From JAAFHB01 sp038240855 (lineage in GTDB: Bacteria; Bacteroidota; Bacteroidia; Bacteroidales; Prolixibacteraceae), in the NCBI GenBank assembly GCA_038240855.1, contig JBBRGI010000200.1:1-6714 (forward strand): a stretch of DNA of 6,714 nt, given 5' to 3'. Below, one piece after another: positions 1 through 5,895 of the stretch (its first letter is position 1; the number at the start of each line of letters is the position of its first letter). The position numbers and the translations under genes were made by a program. Below the pieces are notes generated by a model. The model did not search any database. It was not told where the DNA came from and saw only the letters and a program-made list of their open reading frames with translations.

Positions 1-1421
1 GTATTGTCGATCAGGTCTTTGCGAAATCCTCTTTCCTGAAGATACAAAACAAGATCCATCGAAACAATCCGGCTGATTACCTGACCAAATTCAACAAGTT
101 TTCGCTGAATCAGCGGGGTTTCCAGATCGAAATTCACCATCTCTTTTACACGGTCCGCGGCCCGGGTAGTAAATCCTTTAACAAACTGGTACACGTTTTT
201 TTCTTTTGCCGTTTTCATCAGCTTAAGTACCGACTCGGCAATCTGGTTATAAAGTATGTCATTCGATCCTTCGAATATCTGGAACGGACGGCTATCAACA
301 ACCGAACGACCTGCGATATGGTTAAGTTTATACCCTTTGGCGCCGACGAGCTGGAGCAACGATTGTGCCGATTCCTGCATAATATCCGAGGTAACGCTCT
401 TGATAACATTCGCTTCGAGACCAAGCGACGATAAATCGTTTTCGACTCCGGCGATCTCCCCTGATTTAAGACAAAAAGCCGAACAAACCGTGAAATTGGC
501 CTGCAACCTGGAAAGGCGATGTTGAACCTGATCGTAATCAAACAAATGCCTGTTGCCCACCAACCTCGACTTTGTATGACTTATAGCTTCGTCAAGTAAC
601 CTCTTTATAAAACCGAGACCCATCCCGGGAAACTGAAACCGGCTCCGGTGAAGCAGGTCGAGTAACATCTGGATACCCGTTGTGCGGGGTATAAGCCTTT
701 GTTCCTCCGGTATATAAACGTCGATATGATTTCTGCCGTAAGGAATCTGATATAGCCCCAGGTTCTCGAAATACTCTTCAACCTCGATTTGCTGTCGCGG
801 TGCATTGACATCGCAGATAAACATATCAATATCGCGCATCAGCATGTCCGATTCGGTTCTCTTTCTTGCTGTGAGCAACCAGAAATCAGCCATCCCTGTT
901 AGTCCTGCCCAATGTTTTTTTCCCCGGATATGAAAATGGCCATCCTTTTCAATAAACGAAGTGTGCATGTTTAAGGCATCGCTTCCGAAATTAGGTTCCG
1001 TAATCATTAAACCGCCCATGCAACTGTTGTTCAGAAACTGGTCGAATACTTTAGGTTTGACTGCCTCCTGTCCGTATTTGGCAACTGGCTGAATAAAAAG
1101 TGCATTGTTAATCCCAAGTGTTAAGGACAGTGCAAGAGATTCATACGAGGCTGCAGATACAAATGCCATATTCTCCTTAACGGTGCCGCCATATCCTCCG
1201 TATTGTTTTGGTATACAGAGTGCAAGAGGATTTCCCGACATCAATTCCTTTAAGACTGCGGGCGGAATCCCTCGTGTACTGCAAAACAGATCAATTTTAT
1301 GTTCTTCATGAAAGGCACGCTTCATACTGGCTTTGAATTCCTCAAGCAATTGACGGAAAGGCTTAGCTTTCAATTGGGTAGTATCAGGCTGATTCGTACC
1401 TGATTGTTGATAGTGGGGCAT
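1..1421 (-). CDS. Acyl-CoA dehydrogenase with C-terminal extension (3' end cut off by window)
   Basis: FAD-dependent acyl-CoA dehydrogenase, expected to introduce the alpha-beta double bond into an acyl-CoA in cytoplasmic beta-oxidation and pass electrons to ETF. My reading of the minus strand gives 473 uninterrupted codons from the ATG at 1421 to the left edge with no stop. Visible family marks are an N-terminal helical domain with a PKQYGGYGG stretch, the mid-domain motif MITEPNFGSD (about residues 139-148, the TEPxxGSD flavin/substrate loop), GKKHWAGL soon after it, and IFEGSNDI, whose Glu384 aligns with the catalytic base of this family (Glu in YEGT of MCAD). Ordinary members end shortly after this Glu; this chain runs at least 89 residues further, as in VLCAD/ACAD9-type enzymes. 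An in-frame ATG at 1496 exists, but the added residues look like translated AT-rich leader, so 1421 is preferred. Substrate chain length cannot be told. The family call is firm; the subfamily is not. Confidence 0.93.
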   Translation of the reverse strand, partial: MPHYQQSGTNQPDTTQLKAKPFRQLLEEFKASMKRAFHEEHKIDLFCSTRGIPPAVLKELMSGNPLALCIPKQYGGYGGTVKENMAFVSAASYESLALSLTLGINNALFIQPVAKYGQEAVKPKVFDQFLNNSCMGGLMITEPNFGSDALNMHTSFIEKDGHFHIRGKKHWAGLTGMADFWLLTARKRTESDMLMRDIDMFICDVNAPRQQIEVEEYFENLGLYQIPYGRNHIDVYIPEEQRLIPRTTGIQMLLDLLHRSRFQFPGMGLGFIKRLLDEAISHTKSRLVGNRHLFDYDQVQHRLSRLQANFTVCSAFCLKSGEIAGVENDLSSLGLEANVIKSVTSDIMQESAQSLLQLVGAKGYKLNHIAGRSVVDSRPFQIFEGSNDILYNQIAESVLKLMKTAKEKNVYQFVKGFTTRAADRVKEMVNFDLETPLIQRKLVEFGQVISRIVSMDLVLYLQERGFRKDLIDN

Positions 1422-1428
1422 TTCTGAA

Positions 1429-1485
1429 TTTGTTAAATTGAATAATAATGCAATTGTTAATATTTTGAATATCAAATTTAACAAA
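1429..1485. repeat. 11-base inverted repeat upstream of the dehydrogenase
   Basis: TTTGTTAAATT at 1429-1439 is repeated exactly as its reverse complement, AATTTAACAAA, at 1475-1485, with 35 bases between. It lies 8 to 64 bases upstream of the dehydrogenase start. The right arm overlaps a perfect minus-strand match to the Bacteroidota -7 consensus (TAAATTTG, reverse complement of 1473-1480). It could be an operator for a dimeric regulator, or a chance pairing in AT-rich sequence. Confidence 0.4.
1473..1480 (-). promoter_or_regulatory. Candidate -7 box for the dehydrogenase gene
   Basis: Read on the minus strand these bases are TAAATTTG, a full match to TAnnTTTG. The box is 51 bases upstream of the ATG at 1421, and transcription from it would begin downstream of the alternative ATG at 1496, which favours the shorter start. 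No TTTG-type -33 box is visible at the usual spacing, so the call is tentative. Confidence 0.3.
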
Positions 1486-1608
1486 CCGAAACTCATTTTT
1501 GTTTTGGAAGCAGGATCACAGAGGTCAATTTAAGTTGTAGTGGGGGAAATACCTTATGCGCCCTCAAATTTTTTCTCAGGTTAGTCCCTGATTCGTCCTA
1601 TTTTTCCT

Positions 1609-1616
1609 TAAATTTA
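1609..1616 (+). promoter_or_regulatory. Candidate -7 box for the YeeE/YedE gene
   Basis: TAAATTTA matches the TAnnTTTG consensus at all but the last base and lies 33 bases upstream of the ATG at 1650. The -33 region shows only a poor partial match (CCTG, ending at 1590), so this rests mainly on position and the -7 box. Confidence 0.28.
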
Positions 1617-1649
1617 CCCCCATTAACCAATTAAAAATTTTGGAAACTT

Positions 1650-2657
1650 ATGACAATCATGATTTTATTTTATGGTTTTCTTTTTGGAGCTATTTTACAA
1701 AGCGCAAAATTGAATCGGTTCGATACCATTAGTGGGATGGCCACACTCGAGAACTACAAAGTTGCTAAAGCTATAGCAATGGCTATAGGTGTTGGAGTAA
1801 TTTTGCTTAATGTTGAAATTGGTTTGGGTTTTGCCTCCTATCATACAAAACCATTGATTCTTGGCGGGGTAGTATTGGGTGGACTTATCTTTGGTGCAGG
1901 CATGGCCATTCTGGGTTATTGTCCCGGAACACTGTTCGTTTCGATTGGTGAAGGTTCGCTCGATGCAGTGGCTGGTCTTATTGGTGGCTTAGCAGGTGGA
2001 TTGGTTTACACACTTGTTTTGCCTTCAATTAACGGATTGTTGGGACCTGACCTGGGTGCATTTTCACTGTTCTCAATGACTGGATCAACCCCTGTAATAT
2101 TTTATATGCTCGTATTTCTGCTTGGCGCTGCGTTTATCGCCATCGCTTTCTACGTGCATAAAATTGAAAAGGTAAAAGACCGGACATGGATTTTTGCCGG
2201 TATAGCCCTTGCCGTACTAAATGGTATTGTCTTTTTGAAGATAGGCATGGACAGGCCAATCGGAGCTTCGACAACATTTCCATATCTTGCAAATTTACTG
2301 ACTGGAAACACCGATAATGCTTATTATGCAAAGATAGTTAAGCCAGGCAGCTGGGAATTGATTTTCCTTGGCGGTGCACTGCTGGCAGGTTTGGCGCTTT
2401 CTGTTATTAAAAATGAATTCAAGATTCAGTTAATCCATTATAACTGGAGGCGTTACAAAGGGAACGATACCGGCAAAAGGTTGTTCTGGGCCATTTTTGG
2501 AGGATTTATACTTATTTTCGGGGCAAGAATGGCGGGCGGATGTACCAGCGGTCACGTGATTTCTGGTGGCATGCAGCTTGCCGTCAGCAGCCTTGTTTTT
2601 GCCCTGTTCGTTTTTGCCGGTTTGCTGATTACAGGTCGGCTGTTTTATAAAAGGTGA
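1650..2657 (+). CDS. YeeE/YedE family (TsuA-like) thiosulfate/sulfur-compound transporter
   Basis: Inner-membrane protein of 335 residues, very hydrophobic, with roughly eight to nine membrane segments. It carries both halves of the YeeE/YedE (DUF395) fold. The first half has the GYCPGT motif with Cys91 after a glycine-rich helix (about 70-90). The second has GARMAGGCTSGH (291-302) with Cys298. In Spirochaeta thermophila TsuA, cysteines in these motifs line the path that passes thiosulfate inward through transient S-H...S contacts, so uptake of thiosulfate or a related sulfur species is the likely role. Only two cysteines are present in the whole protein. The RPIGASTTFPY stretch (about 212-221) is strongly family-like but has Ala where a third pathway cysteine might be expected. 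There is no TusA or rhodanese gene beside it. Met4 is an alternative start. The family is certain; the substrate is inferred. Confidence 0.93.
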   Translation: MTIMILFYGFLFGAILQSAKLNRFDTISGMATLENYKVAKAIAMAIGVGVILLNVEIGLGFASYHTKPLILGGVVLGGLIFGAGMAILGYCPGTLFVSIGEGSLDAVAGLIGGLAGGLVYTLVLPSINGLLGPDLGAFSLFSMTGSTPVIFYMLVFLLGAAFIAIAFYVHKIEKVKDRTWIFAGIALAVLNGIVFLKIGMDRPIGASTTFPYLANLLTGNTDNAYYAKIVKPGSWELIFLGGALLAGLALSVIKNEFKIQLIHYNWRRYKGNDTGKRLFWAIFGGFILIFGARMAGGCTSGHVISGGMQLAVSSLVFALFVFAGLLITGRLFYKR

Positions 2658-2663
2658 TAAAAA

Positions 2664-2707
2664 TTTAATCAGGTATGAATCCGACATGTGATATCAGGCT
2701 GATTAAA
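2664..2707. repeat. 9-base inverted repeat between the two transporter genes
   Basis: TTTAATCAG at 2664-2672 and CTGATTAAA at 2699-2707 are exact reverse complements separated by 26 bases. They nearly fill the 61-base gap between the YeeE/YedE stop and the AEC start. There is no following T-run, so it is not a classical terminator. It could act as a processing or attenuation hairpin setting relative expression of the two genes, or as a regulator site for a separate AEC promoter. Confidence 0.4.
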
Positions 2708-2718
2708 GACCTCATAAT

Positions 2719-3675
2719 ATGTTCGAAGTTTTTATAACAACCCTTAACAGTAATATACTGGCATTGCTCCAGGTATTGCTGATAGCGCTGGCCGGAGCAT
2801 TGCTTGTTTGGAAACAAGTCTTCAGGTCAAGTGATGTCAAAGGCCTCACGTTGATCATTATCAATGTATTACTTCCATCGATGATCTTTTCGAAGATTGT
2901 CCTGACCTTCGATCCTCAGAGTTTTCCATTGTGGTGGGTACTCCCCTTGGTAGGTGTAGGATTGATCGCTGTAGGAATTTTTTTCGCGGTACTTTTTTTT
3001 TACAACGACCTTTCTTCAAAAAGAAGTTTGCTGCCGATTGCCAGTATGCAGAATGCAGGATATCTGGCGTTACCGCTCGGTCAGGCAATCTATCCCGATC
3101 AGTTTGATCTGTACGCGCTTTACTGCTTTTTGATTATTATGGGGCTTAATCCGATTCTGTGGAGTGTGGGTAAATTTCTGAGCACAGGCGGACAAATGGT
3201 TGAATTCTCCTGGAAACAATTCATTACTCCGCCTTTTATTGCCAATCTGTTAGGAATCTTGTTAGTATTAGCCGGATTACAACGATTTATCCCTGAAATT
3301 GTTATTAATGCCATTGAATTGACTGGAACGGCAACTGTTCCTATCGCGAATTTCATATTGGGAGCGGTACTGGGCGGAATATCACTGAAAGTATGGCCCA
3401 CATTTTCGGATACCATCCGTGTTATCGGGGTAAAATTTTTGCTTATCCCTCTGGTAACAGTTATCGTAATGATGGCCCTTAATTTAAGTCAGACAAATTC
3501 GTTATTAAGCGATGTTATTTTGATACAGGCGGTTTCTCCTCCGGCGGTCGCCATATTAATTCAGATTAAAAACTATGGTGGTGACGCACAGAAAAGCGGA
3601 AGTCTGGTATTGATATCGTACATTTTTTGTATTGTCGCTATTCCGGTCTGGATGGCCTTGTGGAAGGTTTTGTAA
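2719..3675 (+). CDS. AEC (auxin efflux carrier-like) family permease
   Basis: Inner-membrane transporter of 318 residues with about ten predicted membrane helices. AEC-type marks include LPSMIFSKI (52-60), the unwound-helix region SMQNAGYLALPLG (109-121), ATVPIANFILGAVLG (205-219) and SPPAVAILIQIKNYGGD (273-289) in the second half, consistent with the inverted-repeat fold of PF03547. Bacterial members export or import organic anions such as malate or malonate; the substrate cannot be read from the sequence. It follows the YeeE/YedE gene by 61 bases on the same strand, so cotranscription is likely, although an inverted repeat lies in the gap. Start chosen at the first ATG, immediately before the first membrane segment. 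Two T-runs (T7 at 2978-2984, T9 at 2993-3001) occur in the coding sequence. Length is normal for the family. The family call is strong. Confidence 0.9.
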   Translation: MFEVFITTLNSNILALLQVLLIALAGALLVWKQVFRSSDVKGLTLIIINVLLPSMIFSKIVLTFDPQSFPLWWVLPLVGVGLIAVGIFFAVLFFYNDLSSKRSLLPIASMQNAGYLALPLGQAIYPDQFDLYALYCFLIIMGLNPILWSVGKFLSTGGQMVEFSWKQFITPPFIANLLGILLVLAGLQRFIPEIVINAIELTGTATVPIANFILGAVLGGISLKVWPTFSDTIRVIGVKFLLIPLVTVIVMMALNLSQTNSLLSDVILIQAVSPPAVAILIQIKNYGGDAQKSGSLVLISYIFCIVAIPVWMALWKVL

Positions 3676-3703
3676 TACTTTCATTTCTTTGAGCCAACTT
3701 TCA

Positions 3704-3722
3704 TATTTTTGCACAATATTTG
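3704..3722 (+). promoter_or_regulatory. Probable promoter (-7 box) of the beta-barrel protein gene
   Basis: TATTTTTG (3704-3711), followed by CA, fits the Bacteroidota -7 consensus TAnnTTTG exactly. A second near-match, AATATTTG (3715-3722), has TTTG (3688-3691) 23 bases upstream, an acceptable -33 spacing. Either would place the transcript start about 30 to 55 bases before the ATG at 3763. This suggests the gene is transcribed separately from the AEC gene. Confidence 0.5.
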
Positions 3723-3752
3723 ATGCTGATTTTTTTTATTTATTTAATTAAT

Positions 3753-3757
3753 AAGGG
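3753..3757 (+). promoter_or_regulatory. Possible purine-rich ribosome binding site
   Basis: AAGGG lies five bases before the ATG at 3763. It is one of the few Shine-Dalgarno-like stretches in front of a gene in this window and supports this start. Its effect in Bacteroidota, where such sites matter little, is uncertain. Confidence 0.35.
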
Positions 3758-3762
3758 AAACT

Positions 3763-4242
3763 ATGAGAAAATTACTTTTGGCTTTTGTACTTATCTTGAT
3801 GGCTTACATTGGTAAAGCACAAGTCGCAGATCACGCCATTGGTTTGAGATTAGGTGGAGGTGACGGATTCGGAACCGAAATATCTTATCAGCATGGACTT
3901 AGCAGCCTGAACCGGCTTGAACTGGATCTTGGGATGCATTCGGGTAAGTCGTATAATGCCTGGGGTTTAACCGGAATTTACCAGTGGGTTTGGAACATTG
4001 AAAATGGGTTTAATTGGTATGCCGGAGCAGGTGGAAAAATTGGTTCATGGGATTGGGATTCCGGTTATCCGGGAAATGACAATGGCGGAGTTTTTCTCGC
4101 GGCTGCCGGCGATATTGGCATCGAATATGTTTTTCCTGTCGGAATTCAGCTATCGCTGGATTTCAGACCTGAATTCGGACTAATCAATCACGGTGATTCA
4201 TACCGAAACAATATCGCATTCAGTGTCAGGTACCAATTTTAG
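3763..4242 (+). CDS. Small secreted outer-membrane beta-barrel protein, function unknown
   Basis: A 159-residue protein with a clear Sec signal peptide: Met-Arg-Lys, then a hydrophobic core (residues 4-16), then IGKAQ, with cleavage probably after Ala19. There is no lipobox cysteine. The mature part of about 140 residues shows alternating polar/hydrophobic stretches that I can divide into eight strands (approximately 25-33, 37-46, 50-60, 64-79, 83-99, 109-127, 128-142, 149-159). It ends in SVRYQF, the C-terminal aromatic signal typical of barrels inserted by BamA. This fits an OmpX/OmpA-barrel-size protein. Between strands five and six is a Trp/Asp/Gly/Asn-rich segment (about 95-109), likely a surface loop. 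I do not recognise a specific family, and no function can be assigned. Its neighbours give no clue; it appears to have its own promoter and ends at a shared terminator. Confidence 0.82.
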   Translation: MRKLLLAFVLILMAYIGKAQVADHAIGLRLGGGDGFGTEISYQHGLSSLNRLELDLGMHSGKSYNAWGLTGIYQWVWNIENGFNWYAGAGGKIGSWDWDSGYPGNDNGGVFLAAAGDIGIEYVFPVGIQLSLDFRPEFGLINHGDSYRNNIAFSVRYQF

Positions 4243-4266
4243 TGCCTTAAATTGATAAAAATTTAC

Positions 4267-4297
4267 AAAATGGCTGCATTTAACTGCGGCCATTTTT
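4267..4297. terminator. Bidirectional Rho-independent terminator
   Basis: A 12-pair stem (4267-4278 with 4285-4296, one G-T wobble) closes a six-base loop, TTTAAC. On the plus strand it ends in a run of five T. On the minus strand the stem ends in TTTT, followed after GTAAA by a second T-run (TTTTT). It lies 24 bases after the beta-barrel gene and overlaps the last codons and the stop of elbB, so it should stop both converging transcripts. Confidence 0.75.
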
Positions 4298-4951
4298 CAT
4301 TAGTTTAATTAATTCATCAATAACATTCTGGGTGCCTTCAGCTATTTGGAGGATATGTGCGTCGAGCATGTAAGCAGGAGTGGTAACGAGTTTAAATTTG
4401 TCATCGATAATCACCTCTGCATGATCTGTGTTGTGATGAATGCTTCCCATCTTTTCGATGGTTTTTACCGTTTCAGGGTCTTTACCGATGGTTACCTCAG
4501 AACCTGGCAGAATTTTGGCAATCAGCGCCGGTGCTATACACATTGCCCCGATTGGTATCTGAGCTTCAACCGATGCAATGACCGCAAGTTCCACTTCCGG
4601 ATCTACAGTACAATCACTCCCTTCAAAAGCCAGCGTACTTAAATTTTTAGCAACTCCATATCCTCCGGGAAAGACGACAGCATCAAAATTTTCCGGTTCA
4701 TAAAGATTTAGCGGCTTTATTCTCCCACGCGTAATTCGAGCCGATTCAACCAGTACATTACGTTCCTCGTCCATTAGCTTTCCGGTCAAATGATTAATCA
4801 CCTGAGTTTGTTCCTTATCCGGTGCAAAACACTCATAGCTGCCTCCTGCTTTTGCAATGGCCAGTAATGTAAGCGTGGCTTCGTGAATTTCGGCGCCGTC
4901 AAATACACCGCATCCTGCGAGTATTACGGCAAATCGTTTTTGTTTATTCAT
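4280..4951 (-). CDS. elbB: ElbB-like glyoxalase (DJ-1/PfpI superfamily)
   Basis: Cytoplasmic protein of 223 residues, the usual length for ElbB, the isoprenoid biosynthesis glyoxalase / enhancing lycopene biosynthesis protein. E. coli ElbB has weak glyoxalase activity; its physiological role is unsettled. Recognised marks are VILAGCGVFDGAEIHEA (9-25) at the N-terminus, FPGGYGVAKNLS (94-105) and the nucleophile elbow AMCIAPAL (136-143) with Cys138, the expected catalytic cysteine of the class I glutamine amidotransferase-like fold. The C-terminal TTPAYMLDAHILQIAEG block (190-206) is also typical. It lies 142 bases downstream of the TatD gene on the same strand; the gap is AT-rich and may hold its own promoter. 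Its last codons lie inside the shared terminator hairpin. No defect seen. Confidence 0.95.
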   Translation of the reverse strand: MNKQKRFAVILAGCGVFDGAEIHEATLTLLAIAKAGGSYECFAPDKEQTQVINHLTGKLMDEERNVLVESARITRGRIKPLNLYEPENFDAVVFPGGYGVAKNLSTLAFEGSDCTVDPEVELAVIASVEAQIPIGAMCIAPALIAKILPGSEVTIGKDPETVKTIEKMGSIHHNTDHAEVIIDDKFKLVTTPAYMLDAHILQIAEGTQNVIDELIKLMKNGRS

Positions 4952-5093
4952 AGCTTATCAGTTTATAGGTTTCGATGTAAAGTAATAGTATTTTTTATTA
5001 AAATTCAAAATTTAAATCATAAAAAATCGTGCATTCAATGAACTATTTTTTTGGGTGGAAATTGACAGGGAAATTCGATCTGAATTCCAGCCA
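4952..5093. other. AT-rich gap between the TatD and elbB genes
   Basis: A 142-base gap between two minus-strand genes. It is strongly AT-rich and has no hairpin followed by a T-run, so I see no terminator for the TatD gene. A weak minus-strand -7-like stretch, TTACTTTA near 4975-4985, is the only promoter hint for elbB. No small gene is supported. Confidence 0.5.
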
Positions 5094-5750
5094 TCAGCAA
5101 AATACGGTTTTAAAATTTTTAAAGATTTGAATTTTAAATTCTTCAGGAGAAAGACCACGTAATTGGGATATTTCATGATATATTTTCCTGATATCTTCAC
5201 CTGATTCATCTGTTTCCAAAAAGAGTGAAGTCAGGGGAATGAGTTGTAGTGACTCCCGAAACCGGGGTGTAGTACGCAATACCGATTCACCCACCGATAA
5301 GTAAAATCCCAGATCAATGAGTTGTTTGGTCAGTTCCTTTCCTCCTGAATACCCGTGAATAATGACAGGGATTTTCGTGTGCCTGAGCGAAATGATCAGG
5401 TCGTTCCACGATCGCACGGCATGGATGATCAATGGTTTGTGGTGGTTTACTGCAAAGTCGAGATGCAATCCGAAGATGAGTTTCTGAAGCTGGTAATCAG
5501 TTGAACAAGCTTTATCCAGACCGGTTTCACCAATGGCAATTATTCCGGGTGCCGTCGCTATGTTTTCGAGCATTTCACCCACTTTATCAGGAGTAAATTG
5601 TGATGCATGCCAGGGATGAATTGCTGCTGAAAACCGGGGGTATTCAGGATGAGTTGAATCAACATCCTGAAGAAAGAGGCTGGGAACAGACTGTATCTCC
5701 TCCGAATTCACGGGTCTGTGCGTATGAATATCGATAAAGGGAATGTTCAA
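5094..5750 (-). CDS. TatD family metal-dependent hydrolase
   Basis: TIM-barrel hydrolase of the amidohydrolase superfamily, cytoplasmic. TatD proteins are divalent-metal 3'-5' DNA exonucleases or deoxyribonuclease-like enzymes with proposed roles in DNA repair and turnover. The metal ligands are all visible: IDIHTH (His9, His11), IGETGLD (Glu75), IIHAVR (His110), IHGYSG (His132) and LETDES (Asp181). At 218 residues it is about 40 shorter than the roughly 260 of E. coli TatD; the loss is spread over loops, including the segment before the Glu75 motif, and no ligand is missing. Short TatD homologues like this are, from general knowledge, common in Bacteroidota. The start is the ATG directly before the first barrel strand. 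It is divergent from the B3/4 gene and upstream of elbB. The exact substrate is unknown. Confidence 0.92.
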   Translation of the reverse strand: MNIPFIDIHTHRPVNSEEIQSVPSLFLQDVDSTHPEYPRFSAAIHPWHASQFTPDKVGEMLENIATAPGIIAIGETGLDKACSTDYQLQKLIFGLHLDFAVNHHKPLIIHAVRSWNDLIISLRHTKIPVIIHGYSGGKELTKQLIDLGFYLSVGESVLRTTPRFRESLQLIPLTSLFLETDESGEDIRKIYHEISQLRGLSPEEFKIQIFKNFKTVFC

Positions 5751-5827
5751 GATGAAATATTTTTATAAGGTTAAATCGATTATCCGGCATCCCAACTCTC
5801 CATTTAATACATTTTGGTTGGCGATAT

Positions 5828-5860
5828 ATTGCATATTTACCAAAAGTAATGATAATTTTA
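5828..5860 (+). promoter_or_regulatory. Candidate promoter of the B3/4-domain gene
   Basis: ATTG at 5828-5831 and TAATTTTA at 5853-5860 are separated by 21 bases and approximate the Bacteroidota -33/-7 pair (TTTG and TAnnTTTG), each with one mismatch. Transcription would begin about 30 bases before the ATG at 5896. Confidence 0.35.
5841..5848 (-). promoter_or_regulatory. Candidate -7 box for the TatD gene
   Basis: Read on the minus strand these bases are TACTTTTG, a full match to TAnnTTTG. The box is about 90 bases upstream of the ATG at 5750. The -33 region has no clear TTTG, so confidence is limited. Confidence 0.35.
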
Positions 5861-5895
5861 GAAACGTAACAGACTGTGAAAACTGAAATTATGTT

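Larger units (their letters stand above)
1422..1649. other. Divergent intergenic region
   Basis: An AT-rich gap between the leftward dehydrogenase gene and the rightward YeeE/YedE gene. It must hold the promoters of both. It contains an 11-base inverted repeat near the dehydrogenase start and weak -7 box candidates for both directions (listed separately). I see no small gene or structured RNA in it. Confidence 0.7.
5751..5895. other. Divergent promoter region between the TatD and B3/4 genes
   Basis: A 145-base AT-rich gap. A minus-strand -7 box (5841-5848) and a plus-strand -7 box (5853-5860) lie almost back to back, and a 7-base inverted repeat, TTTTGGT (5812-5818) / ACCAAAA (5839-5845), overlaps the minus-strand box. 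No gene or RNA is seen here. Confidence 0.5.

Noticed and set aside
218..1311. Several open frames of 65-110 codons on both strands within the first 1.3 kb
   Set aside because: They overlap the acyl-CoA dehydrogenase in other frames, lack recognisable motifs and have low-complexity or arginine/serine-rich translations typical of shadow frames.
1422..1496. N-terminal extension of the dehydrogenase to the in-frame ATG at 1496, giving a hydrophobic leader resembling a signal peptide
   Set aside because: Cytoplasmic acyl-CoA dehydrogenases have no signal peptide, the added residues match translated AT-rich intergenic DNA, and a possible -7 box lies downstream of that ATG.
1650..3675. A defence or mobile-element cassette formed by the two membrane proteins
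   Set aside because: Both belong to ordinary transporter families and there is no nuclease, toxin, integrase, repeat boundary or composition shift around them.
5019..5060. Possible terminator after the TatD gene, from A/T runs at 5022-5026 and 5045-5052
   Set aside because: I could not form a GC-containing stem next to either run, so no Rho-independent terminator is supported.
5012..5209. 65-codon minus-strand open frame overlapping the end of the TatD gene
   Set aside because: It lies in a different frame from the clearly conserved TatD sequence, and its translation is an AT-rich Lys/Asn/Ile/Phe string with no motif.
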